The position numbers and the translations under genes were made by a program. 64,000 bases of DNA from Nissolia schottii (Eukaryota > Streptophyta > Magnoliopsida > Fabales > Fabaceae). The stretch covers positions 67,854-131,853 of the forward strand of contig QANU01020979.1 of the NCBI GenBank assembly GCA_003254905.1, read 5' to 3'. The notes beneath the pieces are model-generated. The model did no database searches. It had not been told where the DNA came from and worked only from the letters and a program-made list of their open reading frames with translations. The first letter of the stretch is position 1; each line of letters begins with the position of its first letter. This document shows, in pieces, positions 1 through 12,879 of this stretch.

Positions 1-2497
1 CAAATCGAAAGTACCTTTTCTGCTCTCCATGTCAGATATCTATGTTGTGCTTCACGATTGCGGAAAATCTGAGATGCATTAGTCTCTTTAATTGCTTTGC
101 TTATCAGTTCCAACCATACCTGCAAGAATAACAGTCAAGGAAAAAAAAATTAGGGTCAAATATGTAAGGTGTATTTATATTACCCTAAGCAAAATATGAA
201 CTGTCATATTAATATAGGGCAACATGATGCTGGAGTTACCTTGTAATAATCCCTGAATGCAGAATACAGAATATCATATTTTTGTGGGCTTGAAGTAAAC
301 TTTGTCCAAATGACAATTGGTGAGAAGAATTTTATAGATTCACTTGTAAGCTTCCCTCCCCATGGAAAAAGCTGCATGAAGTCGTTGTTCAATCAACACA
401 CGAAGTTCTTTTACAAAGAACTAACATCATGAGGACTTTCATGAACCAATACTAATATAACGAGAAAATACCCAAAAAAAAAAAAAAAGAAATCTTCATA
501 ACACCGTAAAAGTATTTCCCTGTTATAAACAGTTAATCACTCGCACTCTTAATCAGGTCAATAAATAGGAACTCATTGACCAGTATTTAAACAATGTTAA
601 CTAGTTGAGCTGTTGATTGTACAAAATATGAAAATACGAATACCAACAATTCTTTTCTTGAGATTTTCTCTAAAATATTTGCAGTTACCTCAGCATATTT
701 AAGGCCAAGAGGAAGTAAGCTTTTAAAGTACTTCTCCTTGTAGTCACCCTGATTTATGATATCATGCACGGGGTTAAGGTCCCTGTCATCAGAAGATGGC
801 TTATATTATAAAGTACATTGACTTCACAATGTAAAGCAACCCAATGTAAATAAGTTTATAAACAAGTGAAAAACTATTCTTAGATGGGAAAATGTTATTA
901 TCCTATATATAAGTTCCCATGAGCAGCAATGTGGATTAGAAATTTGTTTAACTAAAAGTAAAGAATGCAGAAGAATACCATTGATACATTTGTAGAACTG
1001 GATTGCAATAGATATGCAAGAAGATGGTAACTTACAACACAACAATATTTGATCTAGCAGCGGTGAAAATGTTAGCACAAAATATGGGGACATCATATTC
1101 TTCTTTGGGAAAGACAGCAAAATCCAGAACCTGCATAAGAGTTTCAGTAAGGAAAAGCAATAGTAAGCTTATTGTAGAACCAACCTCCCTTATCATCTGA
1201 CATGAAGAAAGATTGCAGAATAGAGAATAGTACATTAATACAACAACAATGGCTGAGGCTTGGCACACTAGAATATTTCATTAACGGCTTCTCAATTTTT
1301 TTATTGTTTAAATAACTGCAAAACAGGATCAATTTCACATCAAGATAGGAAAAATTTGGGAAACATGACGAAAATGTGATATCTTCAACTCCAAGGAGGA
1401 CGATCATGAGATATAATAACACGATTAAGAAAAGAAGCAATCTTCAGCCACTTATTTTCCCTATGCTGTACTCAGTACTTCAAAATGGTAGCAACGGCAT
1501 GATTAAGGATGGATATAGTATTTAATTATTTATAGTAAAACTAACTAACCTAGAAACAGAGAAGGATGTTTACTTGATCGGCTAAAATGCATAGGTTCAT
1601 GGGAATGGCCATTCATTGATGAAGTAAGAAAAAGAATATTAAGATTGATAGAAATATGTACAGATAAAGTTAGAATTCGAAAGCATTCCAGCTATAATAA
1701 CAAATTACCAGCTACTATGAAGGGCTTAAGCTAGAAAGTAGTGGAAACCAATCATATATCAAAATGATGCGATGCTTGATAGGCGTTTTTAAAAGACACC
1801 TGCATTGTTTCCGTCTCAATGATCAAACTTCGTAGAAGCCTAAACTTGTCAGCCTCAAATGATAGCATACTGAGATCTCCTTTACCATCCTTCGACTTCA
1901 TGGAATTATACTTTTCCTAGCGAGACAACATAAAGAAAGTCTTTAATTGAAGCTATACACACATAAATAACGTGTAGAACACACATTAAGCATCTTTCAC
2001 CACAAATTACGTAAAATCATAAGCTATAAAATTAAACGATTTAGTAGTTAAAGAACTAGCTAATTTCCTCAGATGATACGAAACAAATAAAATGACATAA
2101 TAGGTCAATGTCACTAAACAAGTCATTACAACAAGTTACATAATTGTAAAATAGAATGGAACTAACCCTAATCAACCATTCCAACAACAGTCCAGAGATA
2201 TGAGAAAATGGACATAATCCAAAAATAGAAACAGAGAGAGAGAAATAACTAAATAAAAACCTGTATAGGGGAAGGGAGCAATTCGGTGTGGCGTCTGGTT
2301 TCATCCAAAGCAAAGTCGACGAATTTGCGATACGACACCGAAAAGCTTCGCATGGAAGCAATTCTCTTGCTGCTACTCCTATAGTCACGAGTGGAAACAC
2401 GAGAATTGGAGGTGCCGGTACCTAACCCTGTTAGTGGAGCAAGTGTACGTTGCAAACAGAAGCTCGAGGAGGAAGAGGAGTAACCGCCAAACTCCAT
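1..2497 (-). CDS. HY2: Phytochromobilin synthase HY2, 5' part (partial at left edge)
   Basis: Ferredoxin-dependent bilin reductase of the plastid that turns biliverdin IXa into phytochromobilin, the phytochrome chromophore. Six exons can be read on the minus strand: 2497-2261, 1916-1800, 1130-1036, 782-689, 371-240 and 119 to beyond base 1. All junctions are GT-AG and the frames join (phases 0, 0, 2, 0, 0). Recognisable blocks are YRKFVDFALDETRRHTELLPSP, EEYDVPIFCANIF, FPWGGKLTSESIKFFSP and the tail EAQHRYLTWRAEK, in the same order as in Arabidopsis HY2 as I remember it. The Ser/Arg-rich first 45 residues fit a plastid transit peptide. The start at 2497 was chosen because a good acceptor (TTGCAG, exon from 2510) lies just upstream, implying an intron in the 5' UTR. 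The last exon or exons, with the C-terminus, are outside the window. No break is seen. Confidence 0.93.
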
Positions 2498-2599
2498 TGC
2501 TGCTGCAAGCCTGCAACAGAGAAAAAGATTAAATAAAAAACCGCTTTTGTGAGTTTTTCGTATTCGTAAGCTTGTCCCCTCCAAGGGTAAAAATGTGAG

Positions 2600-4780
2600 T
2601 GTAACATAACTTGCTCGTGGTTAGTGCCTGTTTCTGAATGAAAAACCTTCAATTTAGTTTTTTTTTTAAATAAAATTGTACAACTTTATTTTTCTTAAAA
2701 TTTTTAAGTTGATTTAGTTATATTGTTTTTCAACTCAAACAATTTTATTATTATTATTTAATTTTTTTTAGTAAGAACTTGCTTTTGTCATGTAAACATT
2801 TAATCACTTCATTTTTTATCTTTTGCCCCCATTAATGTATGTTTTTTTTTTTACCCTAGACGCACACATTTTGTAAACATGAGATACGAAACAATGTCAT
2901 TTTACTTAAAGGTAATGTGTCATTAGCTGTATAAAATGATATGACGTAGATAAATAACTTGTCGTATCCTTTTGTTATGTCCTAAGTTCTTATTGTCTCA
3001 ATATAAAAGATGAGTGAAACAATTAATTTATCTAATTTTTATAATTTGCGAAAACTAAATTACTTGAATTTTTGTTAGAAATGATAAAATTGATTGATTT
3101 AAAAAATAATATCAACTAAATAGATCATGTTAAAAATAACAAAAAATAAATCAACCGAAAAAAGTTAGGAGTGATGAAATTGTACTAATTGAAAAAACAC
3201 CACTATATTGTGGGGTATATTTTGAGTTTAGTTACCGTTTTTAAGCTTCATGGAAGTGGATGCTGGAATGGGCCAGGTGCACCAAAAACGTAAGCCCATG
3301 GTTCTTTTTCAAGTAAAGTAATATGTCAAACGACGGGCTTGGTGTTTGTGATGTCTGCAGGATGCACATGATAGTGGGCCTACCTCGTGTGGCCCAATTT
3401 ACTCAAAATTGCAGTCCTTTTGTCAGACAAAGATGGTATGTATTGACCCAAAAGAAAAAGACAGATGTTATTAATGTATTGCCGTTCTGTTTTATTCTGT
3501 ATATTGACCCATGTGAGGGTTTTTTTCTTTAATATTTAATAAATTTTTTTAAGTCAATATAGAGAGAAAATAAATGCAAAATCTTTAAAGAGACGTATTG
3601 TTTTTTAGGATGATCGAAGTTTGTTATAATCATATTTCACTCTAAACTATGCAAAATTATATTGCACCCCAGTTTTTTAGTGTGGCTTATCAATAATAAT
3701 ATGTTAATTTTCTATTTTCATTTACTTTTTTTCTGTGTCTTTGTTAAGTTAGTGAAAATAATAAAATCATATTCCTTATTTTTATTTTCTATTTTACTAT
3801 TTCTTTCACAAATTTTTAAAAATGAAAAACACAAAAAATGAAAACAAAAACATAACATATCAGTAAAGATTAGTCACAATGAAAAAATGGAGTTACGTAA
3901 TTTTTTACATGTATTTTAAAGTGCAATACAATTTTAATAATTTTTAATAGTAATTTGTGGCTTTGTGCTAATTATCTTGTTATTTAATTATCTTATTATC
4001 ATGTGAAAAACTTACAAAATCCATTTAGAAACATTTTGAAAGGGATAACTTCATATCCCTAAGAATCAAGTGGTTATACTACTTATATGTTTGTATGAAT
4101 ATGAAAAATGAAAATACGTTTATTGCTAATTAATTGAAAAATTCCAAAACATACAATGATCAACACCAAAGGGGTAGGATAGCAAAATAAATTAAAGTTG
4201 ATAGATCAATAACGTGGAAGAAGAGACATTTAACCACTCCCAACATGTGGAAAGTAAGGAATTGGTCTCGACTAGAAGCTAGAAACTCCTCCAAAGACGA
4301 AAAATAAAATAAAAATTAAAAGAGACCTACAATTTTATCTTAAAGTAAAAAAGAAGCAGACCTTGTATTTTTACCGAAATATTTTATAAATAGCTAAGGA
4401 TTTGTCACTTCCTCGAGCAGGAGGAATCTCTGAATCGTGAGCCTCTCAAGTCAAGTCACGTGAAGAATGCAATACAATGGTTTGTTATCTACCTTAAGAC
4501 ATTAATTATTCATATTACTTAATTTATTTATTTAAAATAATTTTTATAACTATATTGATCAATTTTTATTATTATTTTATATTTTATATAATTTTAATAA
4601 ATTTTTTATTAGTCAAATTGTTAAAAAAGTCAACTCATAAGAAATTTACAGATTTGCAGGCTATTTGAGCTTACGACGTGTCTCTCTACAAATACTATAT
4701 TAAAAAATATTAATTTATCACATTAGATAATATAATCTATCAATGTGTGTCATAATAGATTATAAAATGATAACAAAAAT
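2600..4780. other. AT-rich intergenic DNA without a recognised gene
   Basis: Upstream flank of HY2 and beyond. No reading frame with family resemblance, no RNA gene and no clear transposon ends were seen. A TATA-like stretch at about 4384-4392 is followed by non-coding sequence; no gene could be attached to it. Confidence 0.5.
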
Positions 4781-4829
4781 CGATAAATTTAATTATAAAA
4801 ATTATAATAAATAAATAAATTAAATAACA

Positions 4830-5190
4830 TGAGGTATTTACCTACATAGAGTAGGTGAGAAACCACCATATAATAATAGTATGAGTTTGGCAACTCATAA
4901 TACTTAGCTACTAAGGTAGATGAACACGACTGTGACAATGGTGATATTTTTTTATTCGACAAAGGTAGTACTTGCAAAAGTTACTCAACGCTCATATTAG
5001 TATATGAATAATATGAGATGAAAATTAGAGAGAGAACCTACCCGAGATTTATGCTTTATATATTGTGAGTAGATAACTCATATTCTGTTTATTGAGATTT
5101 TTTGTAACCATAGTTGAGATCATCATGAAACTAATTATTTCTCTGTGTACATAAATATATTCATGATGTCTCATAAAAGCCATGTGTGTT
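4830..5190. repeat. Dispersed repeat, copy 1
   Basis: The segment shares several blocks, in the same order, with 17560-17880: GTGACAATGGTGAT, then GACAAAGGTAGTACTTGCAA, then a block around TTGAGATTTTTTGTAACCAT followed by GAGATCATCATGAAACTA. The copies are diverged and have indels. No coding potential or termini were found, so the family remains unnamed. Confidence 0.5.
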
Positions 5191-6100
5191 ACGCACTTTT
5201 CAAGGGTTATGCAAGTGAATGTTGATGCTCGAATTACTTATAAAGTATGAGTTTTAAATCCAATGCATTGAGTCAAGTCTCATGTATATATATGTGTGTT
5301 TGTGTGGGAGTGAGCCAATGATATTTTGAGCTTGCAAGACATATTTCAGATTTAGGATTTGACCGCAACAATATGCCATGCGACCCTCTGATTAAATGCA
5401 ACACCAATTATAATTTTGTGGTTAACAAAGTTTAATTTTGGATTAACTGACAGTAACTTCTTCCCCAAGTGCTTGTTGTTATTTGTTTGCATCCTAAGAG
5501 CCACATTTATTTGTTTCTATGCTTTAACATATCACTATCCAAAGATGCCTTTGTCAGAGCTTCTCAATCTCACCAAAAATTTCTGAATAGATTGGGGGCT
5601 AGAAGTTAGGAATTTAGTGTCCAGACTGGGGAAGTTTCTTACCCATGAAACAAGGAATAATCAAAGAGACACGAAAAGTCTTGTATCCCATGCAAAAGCA
5701 AAGACACAAGTAAGAAAAAAATAAAAGCATAATCCCCTGTTAGCTAAAATTTCAAAAAATAATTAAGGATTAGATTCCATATTCGTCCACTTATAGATAA
5801 AGGGAGTAGTTAAAGAGAAAAGTGTCATGATCTCTCTATAGAACCCTTGGCTGTCATATATTGTTTGCTTTCAGGTCCTTTGTTTCTGTTTACCTTTTAC
5901 CTCCTTGTTTGTTTGTTCTCTGGATGTTGTTTAGAGTCTGTATATCACAAGTTACTTGTGCTATTAGGGAGATCACAAATCATTATGCTATATCCTTTAC
6001 TATAGACTTGGATTAAACAAAAAATTAAGTATTTCCATATTTAAAAGGATTAACATTTGCTGCGACCAAATCCGATTTGCCACCTAGAATATAATATATA

Positions 6101-6526
6101 TGTTACGGACGGGGCCTCAAAGGCCCATTCCGCGGATCTCCCATGATCGGCCCATGAGCGCAGCCCAATTAAATGATAATGGCCCATACCCACAGAATGA
6201 CCCGACGGAGCCAGCACAACCCGAACTGACTCCAAATCAATCAGCTGCCATCACGCCCCCGTAATGGGCTCTCCCCAGCGAATATGACTTTGCGATCACC
6301 GGAGGCAGAGCAGGAAGGATATCCGCGGGATTGAGGAAATCACGAATGTCATCTAGGTATATAAACAGGGTCAGCCTACCAGGTAAACTCTCAGACTCTG
6401 AATCACTACTTTTGACCAACACCTCGAACCTCTACTGACTTAAGCATCAGTTATTGCAGGTACCCGCCCTGTCCAACTAGAGTCCTCCGCGGAGTTCCAG
6501 GATCCGAAATGTACCACTCCGGTACA
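6101..6526. mobile_element. Solo LTR, 426 bp, with 5-bp target duplication
   Basis: Starts TGTTACGG and ends CCGGTACA (TG...CA ends, imperfect short inverted repeat). It is flanked on both sides by ATATA (6096-6100 and 6527-6531), the 5-bp target duplication expected of LTR retrotransposon integration. It is far more GC-rich than its surroundings. A TATA-like box at about 6357-6364 (GTATATAA) suggests an LTR promoter on the plus strand. No internal domain or second LTR adjoins it, so it is best read as a solo LTR left by LTR-LTR recombination. A short TRIM-like unit is a weaker alternative. Confidence 0.85.
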
Positions 6527-6909
6527 ATATACATGAGAAAAGATATTTGAATGAAATTTTGTGAGTGATCGCTGTTGAAAAACTATAATAATAGGTTAAA
6601 TGATACATTTTAACTTCAAAATTTTAAGAAAATGAGTTTGTAAATCTTTCACACTCATAATTTTTACTTACTTCATTTTTAACTGATGAAAAACTTCAAT
6701 GCTCTTGGAATCTCAATATGGCATTGTATTGGATACAAAAATAAGAGGGAGAAAGAATAGGAAGGATATAGGTTATAAAAAATATTTGCCAACATAAAAT
6801 ACTTTTTAATTAAAAATAGAAGGTTATAGGTTACTGAAAATTACTGTTAACCCAAAAAAATAAGGCTATAAACTATTAAAAATATCATATACCAAAATCC
6901 ATTTGTAGG

Positions 6910-9900
6910 CAAAATTACAAGGCAAGCTAAGAAAAAATTCCATAAACAAAAACTATCATTGATTTTGAATTGCTGATCTAGAAAAGATTTAATGCTACAA
7001 ATTGTGTCCCAATCATTTTCACTCAAAATAACATCGTCCACATAAACAAGCAAGGCAGTAAAACAACCAGTTGAATGTTTGATAAAAAAAAGAATGATCA
7101 TATGCAAATTGAGCAAAACCTTGAGAGATTAAGGTAGAGGAGAGTTTAGAAAACCATTATCTACTAGCCTACTTTAGCCCATATAAAGATTTTAGCAAAC
7201 GACACACTTGGTTGGGCTTGGAGGATTTGAAACCTTGTGGTAACTTCATGTATACCTCCTCATTGAGGTCACCATGGAGGGAGGCATTATTAACATCCAG
7301 TTGCTGCAAGGGCCATCCTTTAATAGAAGACAAAGAGAGAAGTAACTTTATGGTGGTCATTTTTGTAACTGGACTAAATGTGTCTAGGTAATCAATCCCA
7401 TGTGTTTGAGTGAATCCTTTGACAACTAGGCGAGCCTTATACCTCTCAAGGCTACCATCAGCCTTGAGTTTTATCTTATATACCCACTTGCACCCAATAA
7501 GGACCTTACCTGTAGGCAAATCAACTATCTCCCATGTGTTGTTCTGTTGCAAAGCATATATCTCAGCTTGCATAGCCTCTTTCCAATATTCTTGTTTAAC
7601 AGCAGTAGCATAACTAGTAGGCTCAGTGAGAGTGGTGAGATTAAGATAATATTGCCTGTGTGCTGAGGATAGGCTAGCATAAGAATGCACAGAACTAAGA
7701 GGATAGGGAGTAGAGAGACCGACTTCAGGTATGGAAGAACTGGAGCCTGCATTGGTAAGGATGTTGCAGTGATAATCCTAAAGATAAGATGGAGTATGCC
7801 TAAGTCTGCTGGATTTTCTGATTGGAACAACAAAGGAGTTGGGTTGGGATTGAACAACATTATCAGTAAGTATCACAGCAAGAGTAGGAATCACAACAGG
7901 AGTAGGTTGTGGTCAATTAGGCAAATTCTCAGTGAGATCATTAGAGATTTTAGAAAATGCAATAGGGAAAACAACTCTATCAGTGCTAGTTTCTTGTGAA
8001 TAAATTGCATCATGAAAGGGGAAATAATTTTCATAAAAGTAAACATTTCTGCTAATGAAAATTTCCCTAGAAAGCAAGTCATACAAGAGAAATCCCTTTG
8101 TGCCAATCTTGCAGCCTAAGAAAACACATTTTCTAGCTCTACTGTCCAACTTAGTTCTCTGTCTTGTAAGAGTGGATGCATAAGCCAAGCATCTAAAAAC
8201 TTTGAGAAAAGACAAGTTTGGATCCTTGTTGTGAAGACTAACATGAGGTGAGAGAAGTTGAGATCCTTTAGAAGGAATTCTGTTTATGAGAAAATAGGCA
8301 TGTAAAATAACAAATGACCAAAAGGAATGAGGCATATGTGATTGAAAGAGCAATGATCTAGCAATATTAAGCAAGTGGTGATGTTTCCTTTCAACTATAG
8401 CATTTTGTTGCGGGGTCTCCACACAACTAAGTTGATGAACAATGCCTCTAGCTGCATAAAACTCAGTCATAGTAAATTATGGACCATTATCTGATCTAAC
8501 CACCTTAACCATCTTATCATATTGAGTAGCAACCGTGTTAATGAATGCTTTTAGAGAGGGAGATGCCTCAGCCTTATATTTTAGTAAGTACAACCAAGTA
8601 TGCCTACTTTTATCATTCATTATGGTAACAAAATATCTATGTCCTTGAATAGAAATAGTAGGGACTGGTCCCTATATATCTACCTGTATCAAATCAAATA
8701 CCTCAGCTGAAACAAAATTGCTTAAAGAAAAAGGGGTAGTCCTTTGTTTAGAGAAATGGAAAACATAACATGGTATACTCAGTTTACAAGCAGATGAATA
8801 TAAATTATGCAACAATTTTAATTTGTCTGCACCTATGTGACCTAATCTATAATACCATAGGTCAAATTTATTTGCTGAAACTGAGCTAACAACTGAATTA
8901 ATAGTAGAGTTAACAGGAGTAGCAGAAAACTGTAATGGAAAATTGAGAAGAGGCTTGTCAAGGATGTACAATCCTGCTTGTGCTCTAGCATGTCCAATCT
9001 TGTTCAAGCTAAGCATATCCTGAATAATGCATTGATCATGAAACATAGTGCGTTTGCATTCCAAATTGGCACAAAGCTTGGTAATAGCAATGAGATTGAA
9101 GTGAAAGTTAGGAAAACAAACATTAGCCAAGTAGAAGGTGGAATTAAACTTTAAAGTGCCTATATGAGAGGAATATAGGACTTGACCATTAGGAAGATTG
9201 ATGGCAAGAGGAGGATAAATCTGTCTATAAGACTGATAATAGGCCAAGGAACAACAAATGTGATGTGTGGCTCCTGAATCTAAAATCCATAATGTAGTAC
9301 CTGTTCTTAGAGAAGTGGAGGTAGTATTGGCTTGAATGAAATTTGCTTGGGCTTGTCCAGAAGGAGAATTAGATAGTTGAATTAGAGCCAACAAACTCTG
9401 GTATTGCTCAACAGTAAAATTGAAAGAATGTTGTTCAATGTCCCCAGGAGAAGTTACAACATTTCTAGCAACCCTCTTGGATCTATACCCTGGTGGATAG
9501 CCATGTTTGTTGTGGCATTCATCCACAATGTGGCCTCGATATCCACAAAATGTACATTTCTTACCCTACTGCTTAGATTTAGAAGGATCTTGAGAGGATT
9601 TCTTAGCACCTTTAGGATTGGACTGAGACTTATTGGCATAATTGAGAAGCAACTTTGTATTAGTGCTTGTTGCATAGTTCAATTGCCTTTCATGCTGCAA
9701 TACTAGTGAGAAAATCCTATTGAGAGGTTGAAGAGGATCCATAAGCAAAACCTATAACCGAATTATGTGAAAAGAATCATCGAGTCCTTTGAGAAAATGA
9801 ATGACTCGATCAACATTCAAGCAATTCTTGAGTTCACGAAGAACACCACAGGTGCAAGAAACAACACACTTGCAAGATGGCAAAGGCCTAAACACATCTA

Positions 9901-10424
9901 ATTCATCCCAAAATGTTTTCAGATCACGAAAGAATCGTGTTATAGAAGCATCACCTTGTAATAGAAATGCAATTTCCTCATGAAGATCTGCAATCCGCAG
10001 GAGATCACCTTGGGATAATCTATCCTTGAGTTCAATCCAAACCTCATGCGCCTTATCAAGACACAAAACGCTTTGAACAATGGAAGGTTCAAGAGCACGA
10101 CTTATCCATAAAATAACCATGTGATTGCACTTCTCCCACTAATTGTGCACAGCAGAATCAGGAGCAGGCATGGTAATTGATCCATCAATAAACTTCACTT
10201 TGTTCTTCAAAAGAAGCTCCATGCGCATAGCACGAGACCAACTGTGATAATTGGCTCCATTAAGAAGAGATGAAACAAGAACCAATGAAGGATTTTCATT
10301 GGGATGTAGGTAGTATGGAGATGAAAAATCCTGTGAAGGATCAGAGGTAGCAGAAGATTGGAAGAAGAACCTGCGGCTGTGCCATTCATATCAAGATTGG
10401 TCACCATAGGAGATGAAGAATGCA
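6910..10424 (-). mobile_element. Degenerate Ty1/Copia retrotransposon
   Basis: Minus-strand remnants appear in Copia order from right to left. Gag (10407-9570) has a UBN2-like segment (VWIELKDRLSQGDLLRIADL) and a CCHC knuckle at about 9560-9515 (CTFCGYRGHIVDEC). A protease-like ILDSGATHHI follows (about 9290-9260), then the GAG-pre-integrase block LWYYRLGHIGADKLKLLH, integrase with TPQQNAIVERKHHHLLNIAR (about 8420), and RVT_2 (7690-7170) with CKWVYKIKLKADGSLERYKA and LLVYVDDVILSEND (about 7050). Stop codons interrupt it near 9555, 8670, 8480 and 7910. The reading dies shortly after the YVDD motif, near 6915, and no RNase H is found, so the 3' end is lost. No LTRs are visible; the 5' one may lie in the N gap. 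Confidence 0.9.
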
Positions 10425-11135
10425 NNNNNNNNNNNNNNNNNNNNNNNNNNNNNNNNNNNNNNNNNNNNNNNNNNNNNNNNNNNNNNNNNNNNNNNNNNNN
10501 NNNNNNNNNNNNNNNNNNNNNNNNNNNNNNNNNNNNNNNNNNNNNNNNNNNNNNNNNNNNNNNNNNNNNNNNNNNNNNNNNNNNNNNNNNNNNNNNNNNN
10601 NNNNNNNNNNNNNNNNNNNNNNNNNNNNNNNNNNNNNNNNNNNNNNNNNNNNNNNNNNNNNNNNNNNNNNNNNNNNNNNNNNNNNNNNNNNNNNNNNNNN
10701 NNNNNNNNNNNNNNNNNNNNNNNNNNNNNNNNNNNNNNNNNNNNNNNNNNNNNNNNNNNNNNNNNNNNNNNNNNNNNNNNNNNNNNNNNNNNNNNNNNNN
10801 NNNNNNNNNNNNNNNNNNNNNNNNNNNNNNNNNNNNNNNNNNNNNNNNNNNNNNNNNNNNNNNNNNNNNNNNNNNNNNNNNNNNNNNNNNNNNNNNNNNN
10901 NNNNNNNNNNNNNNNNNNNNNNNNNNNNNNNNNNNNNNNNNNNNNNNNNNNNNNNNNNNNNNNNNNNNNNNNNNNNNNNNNNNNNNNNNNNNNNNNNNNN
11001 NNNNNNNNNNNNNNNNNNNNNNNNNNNNNNNNNNNNNNNNNNNNNNNNNNNNNNNNNNNNNNNNNNNNNNNNNNNNNNNNNNNNNNNNNNNNNNNNNNNN
11101 NNNNNNNNNNNNNNNNNNNNNNNNNNNNNNNNNNN
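10425..11135. other. Assembly gap (711 N)
   Basis: Unsequenced. Copia gag lies to its left and LINE-like reverse transcriptase to its right, so the gap hides at least one transposon boundary. Open frames computed across it are meaningless. Confidence 0.99.
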
Positions 11136-11285
11136 ATCAACGTTTCTACAATTCTCTCATCAAAGCAACCAACAGCAAAAGCATGCCTCACAAGAAGCCA
11201 GACATCATCCCCAATAATCTACCAAAATTGCTTGTAAAAAATAAGGTTGGAACCCATCCAACTCCGGAGCTTTAAACGCTTTCAT
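11136..11285 (-). mobile_element. LINE (non-LTR) reverse transcriptase fragment
   Basis: Read on the minus strand from 11285, one frame gives AFKAPELDGFQPYF and, after a frameshift, another gives GDDVWLLVRHAFAVGCFDER then IVETLI. This is the order of the conserved N-terminal RT blocks of plant L1-type LINEs (KAPGPDGF...GDDV...ETLI). The element is cut on the right at about 11285 and enters the gap on the left. It is a frameshifted scrap and is unrelated to the Copia element beside it. Confidence 0.7.
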
Positions 11286-12346
11286 TAAAAATCACAAATG
11301 ATAAAAAATTAAGAAAAGCAATGAGTTGAGCATAATTTTTTTTTGTCCAATTAAAATAAGGTGTGAATGTAACATTTTTACCGTATTTTATATTTTTGAG
11401 TAAGCAATAACTTCTCTTTAAATACAAACGATTTTAATTACAAATTAACCCGTGTCCCCGTATAATCTGAAATAATTTGTGCGATTGTATCAAGCAATTC
11501 CTAAAAGATAGAGAAAACAAGGAACCAATACAAAGCCAAGTGAAAAGATGAAATCATTTCAATGCAATTGTCACTATAGTAATAATGGACCACGGTATGA
11601 TTGGCTCTGTAATTGAGCTCTTTTGCTCTGGTTGTATTTGTTGACAATTTGGTCATGACAATGGTAGAAAGTGTGATACACTAGCTAGTTGACCAATTAC
11701 TACGTGGCCGCAACTTTACAACAACAAAGTACAAATGATAGTTGTTGGGGGAAAGAAAGAAACTAGATAAAAATAAACTTAAAATTTGGTGAATTTTCAT
11801 TTTTTGTTTGCTAACATAACGGGTATAATGTCCCTTGTAGTTTTGCACTTATCGAGTTGCTAAGAGCAAGAATAGGGAACAGTGCTTTCCCCCTCAAGTG
11901 TGTCCAACGAACAAGTCCAACCTAATAAAAACAACTCCTTATGACACACTCAAAATATTGCAGAGTGGGGTCTAGTCCTTCCACATAAACCTAAATAATA
12001 CGAGTCTTCCATGCTATCTAAATTATTTTTAAGGATTTAAAACGCACGATGACATGGATTTGTGATATTATTCACGTCAACACGAATTTTAAATTGTTAG
12101 GATCTATTCGCGATGTAGGAGGAAAGGAAAAAGGAAATTATTACAAAAAAGTGTTTAGAGGGTTCTCCTTATTTTCATTCATGATTGGAAAATAGATTAG
12201 AAGAAGAAAATGGAGACTTTATAATACATCTTTATAATTTAATTATTTTAAAAATAATTAAATATTATTAACATATTTATATTTATAATGGTGATATTTT
12301 AACATTTTAATATGAATAAGAGAGTAATTAATTGCACCAAAAACTA
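11286..12346. other. AT-rich intergenic DNA
   Basis: I see no gene, RNA gene or transposon ends in this stretch. Confidence 0.5.
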
Positions 12347-12354
12347 ATTAAAAC

Positions 12355-12709
12355 TAGGATTGTCAAAATGGGCACGATCCGTTTACTTGGTTAAATGGAC
12401 GGACTTTACATGTAAAAAATAGGCCTGCGAAAATTTGAAAAAAAAATTGGCCTGGCCTGTTTAAGGCCGGCCTGTGAGCCCGCGAAATTTTAAAAAAAAA
12501 TTGAAATAATTTTTTTTTAAAGTTTTTGAATTTTTTTGAATTTTTGAATTTTTGAATTTAAACGGGCTAGCGGACGGCCCGTTTAAGCCTGTGGACTGAT
12601 CATAAACGAGTCGGACCTTAAAAATATGCATATTTTTGGCCCCGTCCGTTTAGGCCCGCCCGTATAGTGGGGCCTAAATGGGCCGGGCCCGTCTGTTTTG
12701 ACAGGCATA
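12355..12709. mobile_element. Non-autonomous hAT-type element, 355 bp, 8-bp TSD
   Basis: Flanked by the 8-bp direct repeat ATTAAAAC (12347-12354 and 12710-12717). The ends are TAGGATTGTCAAAA and TTTTGACAGGCATA, an imperfect terminal inverted repeat. The inside holds several GGGCC/GGCCC motifs in an otherwise AT-rich setting and has no coding capacity. An 8-bp TSD plus TIRs with TGTCAAAA are typical of hAT MITEs, a family of this look being common in plants. Confidence 0.87.
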
Positions 12710-12784
12710 ATTAAAACCCTCTAATTTAAGAGAACTATAAAATTAACAAAAATATCATCTAAAGTGAATCTCTCACTTTAGAGA

Positions 12785-12875
12785 ATATAATAAGGACTTC
12801 ACCATTGGATCAATATAGTAAAAAAAGTGAGATCCATCTTATTTTATTAGTTTAATTGTGAGATCTCTTGCTTTA
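12785..12875. repeat. Short foldback repeat, copy 1
   Basis: CACCATTGGATCAATATAGT is followed by GTGAGATCC and an imperfect inverted return. The same words occur at 57090-57185 in a cleaner palindrome, so the two look like members of one small foldback (MITE-like) family. No target duplication could be fixed. Confidence 0.45.
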
Positions 12876-12879
12876 TCAT

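Noticed and set aside
10358-11275. Long open frames on both strands
   Set aside because: They run through the N gap and have no real codons in the middle.
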